A stretch of 64,000 bases of DNA from Hymenopus coronatus (taxonomy: Eukaryota > Arthropoda > Insecta > Mantodea > Hymenopodidae). Position numbers and translations under genes: made by a program. Shown here piece by piece: positions 39,971 to 53,857 of the stretch. The stretch is taken from positions 30,482,509 through 30,546,508 of the forward strand of contig CM060886.1 in NCBI GenBank assembly GCA_030762935.1, in the 5' to 3' direction. The notes under the pieces were generated by a model. The model was not told the origin of the DNA, made no database searches, and worked only from the letters and a program-made list of their open reading frames with translations. Each line of letters begins with the position of its first letter. Within the stretch, counting starts at the first letter, position 1.

Positions 39971-42900
39971 ATGTGTATGTGCATGCGTGCGTGTTCGACA
40001 GAAGAAACAAATTCAAGAGAAAATGAAACATCATTGGAACATTACTTTAGAGAAAGATAGGAAAATTCATAGAAATTGCACTTCCCACTTGTGAACCCAC
40101 AACAAATTCAGCAGGATTTGTCAGAAATTTAGCATAATTTTGACTCCATATAACATACCATCATAAAGAATCTACTGAACAACCTGCTTAAAAGAAGACC
40201 AGCATTTATGAAATAAATGTCTATTTTACAAATAGGTTTGGTAGAGAAGACCAACAGAAACATAAGTTATAATTACAAAGCACTTCAGGAATATCAAGTT
40301 TAAGCAGGGATTAGGAATACATACACATACATACAGTTTTTAACCATTTTTGACAGAAAACCTTATCAATAAAGTATCAAATTACATAAATATACCAAAA
40401 TCCACTTGAATTTTCAACTTGGGTAAAATATAATTAAAAGGGGGGAGAAGGAAAGGGAAGATGAGGGAGGAAAAGGAAGAGAGACAGAGAGAAAAAGAGG
40501 GGGGTTGTGGAGCATTAGTATTGGCAAAGATCAACAATTTTAAATAAAATCTGCTTCAAATTTAGTAAATTTCTAATAATATAATTAAGAACACATTCTT
40601 ACTTTGCAATGAGCTGTGAGTTTCTTTGCCTTATTTTCATCCTTTTGCATGGAGCCCTGTCCTCTGGTGAAGCTTGCACTTTTATTCCGTGGTGATTCTT
40701 CCAAATCATCCAGCTCTTCAGCTTTGGCCAAATCATGGTATAAGATTAAAGTTAGCATCATATACTTATAAGAAGAACATTACTTTATGTAGTATCAGTT
40801 TAGATTTTGCAGGGAAGAGAGTTAGTTCTATTTTTTCACGAACAATTTATGGTTCTGCTGATAAATACTGAAAAGCTACAGCATATGTTTGAGTAATCTG
40901 GGATATTCTTAGCTATTAAGTGTACAGAACCAAAAATTTAGAATTAAAAATAATTTTCCAAAATTTATGGAAATATTTTCCCTAAGAAAATGTCTATTTG
41001 CAACATTTTATCAACACATAAACAATGAAAGATGACAATAAATACTTATCTCATAAACTAATACAAATTTGAAAAGATTGGTATGGGTAATGTGCAGCAG
41101 AGGGGAGAACATTTCAATGGGATTCTGGAGGAAATTAAGGAGGACAGGAGAAATTGAGAAGCACAAGATTTTGAGGATAAATGATCTTTGAGATTGTATA
41201 AGATAAAAAAATGTATTGTGGTAGAGAGGAGTACATTAACAGCTGGGATAAGCAAGGTAGGAGGGATATAGTTGCAAAGATTTATCTAAAGAGTTTACAA
41301 GCAATAGCTCTGAAGTATGTGTTACATATGGGGAAATTGATGTATACTTCACAGTTTGATGTAGTATAATGTAATAAGCAAAGAGAGAGGCTAATTATAT
41401 GGATCTAAAGTGGAATAAAACGTAAAACAGCAAAAAATGAAAAAATATATGTTGATGGTTAGGAGAAAGGAAAAGAAGTCAGAATATGAGGGACTATTTA
41501 GGAAGAGAAAAGGATAAATGGTATAGGAAAGTGAAGAAAGAAAATATAATCAAAATACAGCTCTCACACTTGTTGATAATCAGGGCTCTGTTTCATAATA
41601 TTTACAATTTTCAAATAACAAGGAAAAAATTACAAATGTTTATAAATGCTCTTTCACAATAAAAGTTCGTAAACTTGTTAAGTTTGAGAAACTTTTATCA
41701 CAGATAAAAACCTTACAAATATAAACATCAAGTGCATTCCTTTTTTGAAATATCACCAACCACTCAAGATCGATGTTTAAGTCTCCATACTTCTGGCACA
41801 TTCAATAAATATTTTGTAATTCTTGAATCTTAAATATACAAACCTATTCCATTACAAATGAGGATTAAAATATATCAAATATTGAGAAAATGCAACTACA
41901 AATTCTTGCATTATAGTACACAGGCTATGAAGATGACCTGTGATTTGATAGGTCATTTGCATTATATTGATTAGTCTAAATGTAAATGCAGGATTTTTCT
42001 TAAGGGCAAACAGAGGATTTCCACTTTCAACACAATGTCATTCAAGGTCACAAAAGGAAACAAAATTCCTATTTTAGAGAAAATTGAGGACAAATGAACT
42101 AATAATTACATTGTCACTAGTCTGCTATTGCCAGTTCCCATTAAATGCAAAGCAACATGGGCTATTTTGAGGTTAAGGCTCCACTTGTGACTGTTGATGT
42201 CCAATGTAATGCAATAGCAATTTTATTAATTCTTAGCATGAAATTACTGTCTTCTAGCTTCCCCTATATGAATACTATCATTATGTGAATCACTCAAAAT
42301 ACTGTTATACAGCATTTTATATAGTTTTCAGTAATAGTTTACTGTCTGCTTAATCAAACATTGTATACATTTTTACCTGGTAAAAATTAATTTTCATTTG
42401 GCTAAAAATTACTAAATATTGCTTCCTTTACAAACCTTGAAACATCTGCAGAAAATCTGCTTAATTTACAAACAACACAGTTTACAAATGTTCAAATTAC
42501 TATTTAATTGTGAAATAAAAACTTGTAAATTCATTAAATTTTGTTTGTAAATATTTAAGTTTGTAAAGTTCAGCTTTACTAACTTCCATTGTGAAACAGA
42601 CCCCTGGGGTCCTAATATGTAGTCATAACATGTTGGAACCTCAATAAAAGAATGCCTCAAATTGTAGAAGATAACGTGGTCATGTATGCTTTTTCTTTGT
42701 ACTTAAAAACTGAAACAAATAATATATCATATTGTTAACTGTAATTGCAAAAATTGAAGAAATAAACAATTCATAACTTCTACTTATTCTTCAAATGGAT
42801 AATCTAGTATGATGAAACAGCTTGAAAACACATGGTAATTGTTAAAATTTAAGAGGCATTCTATATCACATTTCTATTTCTGTGAGGATTTTATTTACTA

Positions 42901-43344
42901 GATAAAACAAGAGTTTGTTGGGGATACCACAGAACTCTATACCTGAAGAAAATTTAATTTGAAGCTTTGCTTTTGCCTACTGAATTTTAAGCTCAATTCT
43001 ACACACCAAAAGCAAACATAAAATTCAGGGTGCAACTTACAATGCATCTCTATGGAACTGTTGTCCTCTGCTGGGAGCAGATTGAGATCAAGATGATCCA
43101 TTAAATTATACAGCGGTACCTCACCCTCAATGGGGGGAGACGATCTTCCATTTTCCTCCGTCTCAAAGACAAAAACTTCTGAAAATGAGCAGAAAGGTTT
43201 TTAGAGCATTATAAAACACATTTAATTGAAAACTCATACGTGGGAAGAAGGTCCTAAATTATCCTGATATATGGTGGACTTTGAGACAGTGATGTGTTTT
43301 AACAATTAAAATTTAGTTGAGTCGATTTTGTAACACTACATCAC

Positions 43345-43400
<56 letters not shown>

Positions 43401-46400
43401 TGATGTAGTGTTACAAAATCGACTCAACTAAATTTTAATTGTTAAAGGTCCTAAATATTTGGAATAAAGAAAAAACAGTACCACATTTTATACTGCCTTT
43501 GTGACTACAACTCTCTTCATTTTAAATGCTTCTACAGACATTTGTATCATGTCAGACTGTTGACAAACTCTTTAAAGAGTAGGTTGTATAAATTATATAT
43601 ATCAAATAAACAAATGAAGTGAATGGAATTGATGCTTTAAAGAAATCCAGGAGGTATGGGACCTAAACCAATCCTCTATATACAGGCACATCACTAAAAG
43701 CTATTAATTTGCTTATGCAGAAATGATTCTAGTGAGTAAATGACAGTTTGCTTACACAATTTTGTCTAGGATTAATCACAAGGCTACAAATGATTCATAA
43801 ATGATGTATTAAGAAGATATTCTAGCACCTATTAGACAATGTCAGTCCTCCCCAGCATTTAAAATTACTGCTTAAACCTATCATAAGAGAACATAACACA
43901 TGCCAAAGAACCAACCTTAGGTAAGAAAAAGATCTCTAGGCATGATTGGTATAAAATCAGTAATGCACTGGAAGAATCGTGAGTGATTATAAAAAGAATC
44001 AAAGTGAGTAAACAGTATGACCTAATTTCTCAGGATTGCCATTTTTACCTGCTTCCCTTGAAAAAAGATGTCCCCTCTCGCTTTGTGTTCTGTCTTTCCC
44101 AATTTTTGCCCAATTTTGATTTACTGCTCTCTCTGGTTAATATGTTTAGTATGCTGGATCAATTATGCATACACAAATTCATGCACAAGACAGATCTCAA
44201 ACCTGCTGTTTCCCATAGTATGAAATGCTAGGGCTAAATGCCTTAAGCAAGCTTGTATGTAGTGGTGCAGTAGTATTTGTTTCTCAACCTTAATGATCAA
44301 ACTTTGAATCTTGGTTAGGGTAAATTGTCTGTATAAGGTTTTTCTGGTGTTTTTCCCTATCTTCCTAGGTGTTTCACCATTCAGTGGATCTAGGGTTCAT
44401 GCGAGTGTAACTTCATACTTCCCATTCCTACTAAATTGTTAAAATCATACATGTAAGTATGCATGCATAGATGCACATACCCTCCACATCAACATCCTTT
44501 ATTCATCATAAGATACGGTACATGATATGGCTTTGTCAACATTTTATTTACAAGTTAATTTATAAATATGTTACATATTGACCAATACTGGCACGCAAAA
44601 ACTAAGGAGATATCTCACTCGTACACAGAAAGCTGGATGTCACATGGTGTGAGTGTAGCAACCACTGTAGCTAACTGTGAATGATCAGAAATCAACTAAA
44701 CAGTTATCAGTGGTGTGTGCATTATCAAAGAACAGGCAATTTTACAAAATTGAAAGTCTAATAGTTTTAATATTGTATCGATTGTGCACTAATACTGCAT
44801 TCCTTCACACTACTGGCATACAAATGAGGCATTCTGAATGATGAAAAGAAAGAAAGAAAAAAAAAAAAAAGTGTGCACCCACCCACCCCCACACACACAC
44901 TAAACTTGTTTACTGATTAACATACATGTTGTAATAGAAAGGTTTTATTCCTCTGCTACATTGTTTTATATTTCGTATTTCTTTTACTTTAGCTGGTAAT
45001 TTATTTAGAATTTAATATCTATTGCGAGATTACTTTTTAAAATGTTTGTCCTGCACATCTATATGGAGATTGTTTTTTCTGTGTGTTATAGTTATGGATA
45101 TCAATATTTGTATCTAATTTCCCTTATTGTCTTTTAATTTGGTCTAATACTTCTGCTATAAAGAGACAAGCTAATGGTAGTCTGTTAAGTTTTCTAAGGT
45201 ATGGCCTACAAGATGTTGCATTATCCATTCCACTTATAATCTTTATTACCCTTATTTGGATTTTGAATACCCCATCATCTTTTTCTTCCAAAATTTTAAT
45301 GCATATTTTAAGTAACTTTGAAAATAGGCAAAATATACATTTTTAAGTCCCAATAGGGTAGTGTACTTTTCAGACATTTAATCATATAACATATAGAGTT
45401 AAGTTTGGTTTCTAAGTAATTTATATGGGTGTTCCAATTTAGATTTTCATTCAATTTTGCGTCCAAAATTTTTGTTTTCTCCCTTATATTCAATGATAGT
45501 TTTACCATAAATTCTTATTTGAGGTTTTATAACATTTTTACAGTGCCATGGGTGAAAGGTCATTGCTATAGTTTTCTCCTTGTTTATAATTAATTGGTTT
45601 GCTTGGAACCATTTAAACAGTCTTTTATCAATGTAAAAAGAAGCTAGTAACAGTGAAGAATAACACAAATATTAATATAAAAATAATAGTTGCAACCAAT
45701 CTTCACTTATCTTTTGGAATCCTTGCCTGGACTAGTTTCGCAACAATTTCATTGCATTATCAACATATCCTTTTGGTCTCTTTTTTTTATGTTGTTTATT
45801 TACACTATTATGGTTACTGCTACTAGGTGGATTGTGTACTAATGCATTGCTAACTACTGGAATCAAAACAAATTTGGTAAGAGTGTCAATTGGAGGTATA
45901 TCAAAATTCATTGCATGATTTCTATACTTTAATATAAATATTTTCTCCCAAACCATTAAATCTATGGGCCCATTTAAGTGTTTTAATAATTTAACATCTG
46001 GATTTATTTCATGATTAAATTTCCAAAAATGTTCTGCTACAGCTGATTTATCAATTTGTTTGTATTTAATATTCCTAAAGTGTTCTTTTACTCTGGTTTC
46101 CATATGACATTTAGTCTTACCAATATAAACAAGGTCACAATTTCAACAGTTTAATTGATAAATGCCAGATTTTTTATTTTTTGAAATTTCATCCTTTTTA
46201 GAAAAGCCTAACAAATTTTTTATACTATATTTATTTTGAGGAACCAATATTATGCCATGCTCTTTGAAAATATTTGTGAATTTTTTATTTGCCCAAGGGT
46301 GATAAGTAAATTTTCATGCAATGAATTTTGATATACCTCCAATTGACACTCTTACCAAATTTGTTTTGATTCCAGTAGTTAGCAATGCATTAGTACACAA

Positions 46401-49400
46401 TCCACCTAGTAGCAGTAACCATAACAGTGTAAATAAACAACATCAAAAAAGAGACCAAAAGGATATGTTGATAATGCAATGAAATCGTTGCGAAACTAGT
46501 CCAGGCAAGGATTCCAAAAGATAAGTGAAGATTGGTTGCAACTTAAAAAATTAATTTTGATATACCTCCAATTGACACTCTTACCAAATTTGTTTTGATT
46601 CCAGTAGTTAGCAATGCATTAGTACACAATCCACCTAGTAGCAGTAACCATAACAGTGTGAATAAACAACATCAAAAAAGAGACCAAAAGGATATGTTGA
46701 TAATGCAATGAAATCGTTGCGAAACTAGTCCAGGCAAGGATTCCAAAAGATAAGTGAAGATTGGTTGCAACTATTATTTTTATATTAATATTATTTTTAT
46801 ATTAATATTAGTCTTTTATCACTCTATTTATTTTGTTTTGTAATTCAGAGTCATTTTCCCCTGTAACTAAATTTGTGCCATCCGCAAAAAGAACTATATC
46901 TGCTTGCGAATATTAATTGGTAGGTCATTTATATACATTAGGAACAACAGGGGCTCAAGAACTATCCTTACAGAACATCTCTAGTAATTGCTTTTATCCT
47001 AGACTGGTATTTATTTAATTTTGATAGTTTATATTGTAGCACAACAACTTTTTGCTATCACTTAAGTATAATTCAATCAATTTATTTGTGAATGTTCCCT
47101 CTGATTCCGTACTTATACAGCTCGGATAGTAAGGTATTGTGATCTAAAACATCATTTTGTCTGGTCCAATAATAATCCTACTGTAAATATGGTTCTGTCA
47201 ACTGCTTGCTGAATTTGCTCTAATTTTATTTATGTATAGCTATTTCTGTAGACCTATTTCCTCTGAAACCTCCCAGACCTTCGATTCTATGATTGTCCTG
47301 GCTCAGCAATCTGAAATGTTATTTTGTAAGGTTAATTTTAAACTACATATACCAAAGACAGTTACAGCTTAGTTTTTAATGTTATGAGATGAACAAACAA
47401 ACTAAATGATAACTTGTATGAGAAATGCAAACCTGGTTCTTGTTCTGTGTTAGGAATTTGTTCATCCTGCTTGTTATGCTCTGAATCAGAATCTTCATCC
47501 AAAGGGGAAAGAATTCCCTCAGTTTCATGTGGTGTTTCCTCCAGATCACAGTTTCTTAAGAAAGAGAGAGAAAAAAAAAAAGTGTTTAACATAAAATTAT
47601 TTAAAGTAAACACTGTATATATTGCAACACTCTAGATGTTATATCAAAATATTGACGGTAAGTTGCCGCTTTAAAATCCATTTTTCCTTTAAAAAAAAAC
47701 AACAAAACATGGGTTTAGAAAATATCTTTTTGTGAAATATAGTTGCTAACGAATCCACAAATATTATACATTTTTAAACATTAGCACCAGTATAATTGGG
47801 ACACATATAAATATACAACAAATATTTCAGAAATGCCCGATGTCATATAAATGATACATTTTTTTTAATGATACATTTTTTCTGTTTCTGATGGGTTCTC
47901 AAATATATAAAATTCAATGAGAATACAGTGTTTCATAGGCTATTCAAATGAAATTACAGATAGTTATGATCATGCAAACATTTCAAATATACGCTATTTT
48001 AATTAACTGTTAGAGACATTGAGAAATTAAAAAGTTATAAAGGTTTTTCAAATAGACTGCTCATCCACCTGTCTACCTATAAAAGCTTTTCTTTCCTAAG
48101 TATAGGTTTCTTTAATCCTTATTACATCAAATTTAGGATATGTTAGCCTGTACATTAAATTAAATAACAATGTTACAAATATAAAAATATAAATTAGTGT
48201 ATACATACCTTGCACACTTTTCTTGAGCTCTCATATGGCATTATTCTCATACAATGGGAACAGAGTTTTTCATTTCCTTTATGCAGTCATACATTAAATT
48301 ATATCATAGGAGGCAGCGAGGAGTAGATTCTGCTATTACTTTTACCAGTTAAGCAACCATTGAAGCATTGTGAAGAATGTTTCACATACTCAACAAATTG
48401 ACCATTACAATTTAGGTTTATTTCACTGGTAACAATTTAAACTGCACTTTAAGTATAGTGTCAATATTGATGGTTCTGGATATGCTTCAGCCATTTGGAG
48501 GATAAAATTACTGTTTGAATTGGTTAAACACTAAGTAAACCAAAATAAGGTAATGCGATTTAGTTAAATGCCAAATGGTAACACTAAAGCATGACAATGT
48601 TCAATTATTCCTTTGGCAAAGCAGATCTCTTCTTGACTCGGACTGTTCATAGCATTTGGAGTTTAGAGCTCAAGAAAAAGTGTGTGAATAGTACACTCAT
48701 ACACATACATATGTATGGTGGAAGAGATTTATATAAACAATTATATTATAAAGAAAACATTTAATTAAAATATTCCATAAATTCATTAATGGAGTAGAAA
48801 CAATGTTTTAATAACACAGATTTTATTTGCTGCTTAATTAATTTGGCTTCTCAGGTGGTGTGTTTAATGCCACAATAAATTAATTCTTATTAAAAGTGCT
48901 CTGTCATGGATGAGGCACAAATGTTCTCTATTTCTTGTGTTATAGCTGTGTTAGTTATCATTTGTTATCATTGAGAATTCATTGACAATGATTGGTAAGT
49001 GCTTGCACTGTTGGCTTTAAATAATAGTATTCACTGGCAATGGTTTACACAAATTTCATTAATGTTTTTTCAACTTATTAACAATAATAAAGACAATACT
49101 AAGCAAAATCTTTCATATCTGATATAATGCTGAAGTGACATTTGTTAGATAACAGAAGACACAATTTAGTAAAAGTTATGAACTTAGAACACTAAGTGAT
49201 ACAAAATGTTCTAATGTAACTTGCTGCAATTTGAAAATGCAGTGGCTCTAATGTTGAGTTTTATGCAATGTTGTAGAAGTTACACATTTAATTTCAAAGC
49301 AAGCTAAAACTAAATGTATGGCAAAGAGAGCTGATATTAAAAATGTTTAGTAATTTTATGTTCTTATATTAAAGTTTAAGAACTAAATGTTTCACATGTG

Positions 49401-52400
49401 AAGTCTGGTCGACTCAATCTATATTATTTTATAAATTATTACAGTGCTTCACAGTGTTAATTCTAATTGGTTTCTAACTATTTTGTAACTAAATGTTTAC
49501 TTACTTAAGATGAGATGTTTTGCATTGGTGTTGGTGATTTTGTTGTGATGGGCCCATATCTCGATAACCTCCAACCCCTTCCACCAATGGTGCCACAAAA
49601 TTATCCAAGAAATGCTTTAAACCAAGACGTATTATCAGCTGAAGAAGGAAACTGCGATGATATAGTTTTGCACTGATAGAGTAGTCATAAAGCTTTGCTA
49701 TAAGATCTAACAATTCTGCAGCTGTTCGCTGTGGACCAAGTACTCGTGCTATAGGATCAAAGAGATGCCATGCAGCTGATACAGAAGTGAAAGGATCCTC
49801 CAGGAAATCCTTCACATAAGGTAATATGAGATCCATGCTCTCTGGGGAAACAGACAGCATTTCTGGCAATAGTGTAACTAGTTCTCTAGCAGCAATTTTT
49901 ACCTGAAAATAAGTACAATCACTAACATAGATATTAACTTCAACCACAATATGGACATGTACAGATGGCCACTATAAAAGGGGCCTCAGCTGCAAGCTAT
50001 CAAATTAATATGCAGAATTTCACATATATTACTGGTTTTTTGTATTCAAATCTCTTGGCTTACCAAACAATATTATATACTGGTTTTATGAAGAATCGCT
50101 AAACTTACTATTCATATGTTAAGCTATTAATAACTGCTTGCTTGTGGACATCCGGCATGCTATTTTCTTTTTCTGCATATAGAGACTGTGTCTTGTTATA
50201 CTGTTGACTATTAAGTTTTAAAAATTGCAAAAATTATCAACTCTTAGCTGTAGTTTTGTCTCTATTATTTAGTGTTGTATTATTTATTTTTTTCTTATTA
50301 TTGTATTTTTCTATTAAGCTGTCATTGAAGCATATTTATTATGAATGCTATGGCCCCCTATCTGATTGAGTCATCAGAGAAAAAATTCCTGGGTTTGCCT
50401 GTTAGTTGGATTTACTTTAAAATTACATCTGCTATTTTACAAAAATATCAGTTAGCAAAGATGCAAGTTATGCACAAACTGATCTTTTCATGGATAGAAT
50501 CAAAATGCATAAAAATTAGCTAAAAATGTTTTAAGAGAAAGTAAAGAATTAGTTGTTTTTTTTTTCTTCTTTTTTTTTAACCTATATCTCTCATGATTAG
50601 CCAGTCATATGTTGCATATGAAACTCACAAAGGAGATGTCAACCTTCTCCTATATAGAGACTAGTACATTTAAGAGGGAAGTAGCAAACCTAATATACTC
50701 ATACTTTAAACTATAACAATAGTTTTTCTTATTATATTATATTGCTGATGTTATTAAAGAGTTTTTGTGTTATTGTTAGAACCAGCTACAAAATTCAATG
50801 CATGGCTGGGATTTGAACATGTTCTTCAGCATTTTATTTTTTCTTGCTTAGCTACACATATTTCATAAAGAATTTGAAACAACAGAAAGCTAATATTCTG
50901 TCTATGCTTTTAGGTAAGTTTATCTAACTCATAGACTGCTGTTGTGCAATCTGCACAGAGTGAGATCCTTCCATCACATTAGAATGTAAATAATGTTTAT
51001 AAACTTTAATATGTAGTGCTATAGTGCCATGATGACCTAACATCATGTATGTACATTGATAAAACAGATTAGTAAAAGATTCAAATTCAAATCAAGTTAT
51101 TATATTTATATAAGATATCTCTTATAATCCACAGTAGGTTATTAATTTTGTCTGCAAATTACCTTTACTCAAGTTTCTCAACAATCTTTCCGAGTTGGAA
51201 ATCTAAAATCTAACAAACAATATAGAATCGTTCTGTTGATGATGTATAACATATTTCACCAAGTATACCACTGAAAAATCATTTAAGCACACTAACCTGT
51301 GTATTGAAATATTTCACTAAGTATACTACCAAAAAATCACATAAATAAGGCACTAACTTATGTATTGAAACACATTTCCCATTCCTTGTTTTTGAATTTT
51401 TCTATTTGAGAAACTACAACCAAATATCATACACGTATTGACCATTACACTGGTTTAAAACTTACAGTCTAAATTTACTGCCTAATTTAACATTTAACAC
51501 CAGAAAATCCACATTTAACCCACACAAGGTATGTTCATCTCAAATGTGTAGTGACTAGCTATGGCAGCTGCGCAAAAATCGTGCTTCACCATCCACAATG
51601 CATAAGGATAGGACATTTCCAATCTAATCTCTCTCTCTATATCTATGGTCGCAATCTTGGCGGTAATCTATAACATTTCCCCCAGGCTTCGCCACTACCA
51701 TACCCACAAAGTTTGACACTGATTTTTCCTGTATGATGTTATATCATAAATGCAAGACGACCACCCAGTTTTGAACATTAATATTTAGGACAAAAATATC
51801 ATCTTGTATTCAGATAAATACAGTACTTTATACAGCATGATGGAACTAAAATGTTTGCATGACGATGGTTTGATAAGTCTGGTAAATTTCTATAAAACAA
51901 ACAAACATTTTTGGTTGGTAAGCTTGGTTTTTCAAAGGATTGTATTAAAAATTTTAACATTGTACGTACAGTTCATTGTTGTCAGTTATCTGAATTGGTC
52001 AATGTGTCGACTGCAATTGAAATTGGAGAAAACCGATCATGTGTGTGAAAATGGAGAAAACCAATATTCATGCTGTTATTAAACATTTTCATTTGAAGGG
52101 TTGGACTACCAATCAAATCAAAACAGAATTGGATGAAGTTCACATAGACTCTGCACCATCATTAAAGACCATTTATTTACTTTTAGATTAACGAATTTAA
52201 CAGGTTGGACAAGCACCGAAAATGAAGGATGGACCTATTGAGATCCCATACAGGAAATCATTAACAAAATCTATGACATGGTAATGCAAGACAGCTGAAT
52301 AAAAATTCATGAGCTTGCTGAGTAGGCATATCAACTGAGTGAGCGCATAATGTCCTGTAAGGAGAATTAACCATGAAGAAGCTGTATCGAAGTGGGTGCT

Positions 52401-53822
52401 GTGATTGCTCACAGTCAAACAAAAGTGCATCTGGAACAACATTTCAACACAATGTCTGGTGATGTTCAATCTCAATCTCAAAACTTTCTGCATCCATTTG
52501 TGACTGTTGTGAAACCTGGTCCCATCACTGCACATAAGACCATTTTGTCATCTGTTTAAGGTGATGGCCACTTTTTTTTTTTTTTTTTTTTTTTTTTGGT
52601 TTTTCAAGTAGTAATCCTCATTGATTGCTTGGAAAAAGGCAGAACCATAACTGGACCCTATTATGCTTCATTGTTGGAGTTTTTGAAATTAGCATTACCT
52701 GAAAAAAGACCAATAATGGCATGCAAAAAAGTGCTCTTTCACCAGGATAATGCATCATCCTACACATCAGCAATAACAATGGCAAAAGTGTATGAACTGG
52801 ACTTTGAAATGGTTCCTCATTCAACCTATTCACCAGACTTAACCCAAAGTGACCTCTTCCTTTTCTCTAACTTAAAACTTTGGCTTGGTGGGAAGAAATT
52901 TTCATCTAATGAGGAAGTGATGGTTGCAGTCAAATAAAATTCTTCTGATGGGATGAAAAAGCTGAAGGATTGCTGGACCAAGTTTTATTCGTCAAAGTAG
53001 ACTATGTCAAGAGTAAGGTAAGTTGTTTATGAAACTAACATTTTTTCTTGCTTTTTACCAGACTTATCAAACCACCCATGTATCTGAAACATTTTTGAGC
53101 GAAGCCACTTTAGACTTGAAGGTGCAATATTATGTAATGCAAGTAATAAAATCACTTCTACATGAATGAAAATGCACACCATATTGAGTACTTGAGAACT
53201 AATGTCCTATTCTATGTCTGTTTAGATTTAATATTATATTATGAGTTAGTTTAGCAAATATGCATGGAATACTACAGCAGTTACATACCTTAAATTCTCC
53301 TATCTTGGTAAGAAAGGGAGCAGCTTCATTTTTATCATCAGATAATAACATCAGCTCTGTGATTATTGTAGCATACTCCTGAAGAGTGCATAGTACAGAA
53401 TATATATGAGGAAAATAGGATGGGAAAGGAAAAATAACAGAAGAAAGCAATGGCTGCAATAGCTGATAGGCAGATGGTGGAGGTAGCCCCTGGAATGTCA
53501 CTGTTGGATAGCGAAATGTGGCAGTATCTCCTTGTAACAGCAGCTCTACTGCCTGCCTCACACAAGAAGGTAAGTCTCCCAGTAAAGAGGTACAAGTCAC
53601 AAGACGTTGCTCAAATGAAACTGGACCAATAGCTCGTAACTTGAAGGCAAGGAACAGTTCCATAACCAGGCAACCCAGCACCTGAAAAGATTATGTGATA
53701 CAATTACTTGTTCACTTTAAGGAGTGCAAACAGCTGCAAACACAAAATATTTTCATGGCTCATCATAGAGAGGGAGAAAGAGAGAAGGATTTTCTCACCT
53801 CCCTCCCTCTCTCTCCCTCGCC

Positions 53823-53857
<35 letters not shown>

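Noticed and set aside
41058..41255. 65-residue open frame on the minus strand
   Set aside because: Low-complexity Ser/Leu text opposite a purine-rich run; no conserved motif.
52571..52597. Poly-T run as a retroposon tail
   Set aside because: It lies inside the mariner transposase with readable sequence on both sides, so it is a later expansion or insertion rather than the end of a separate element.
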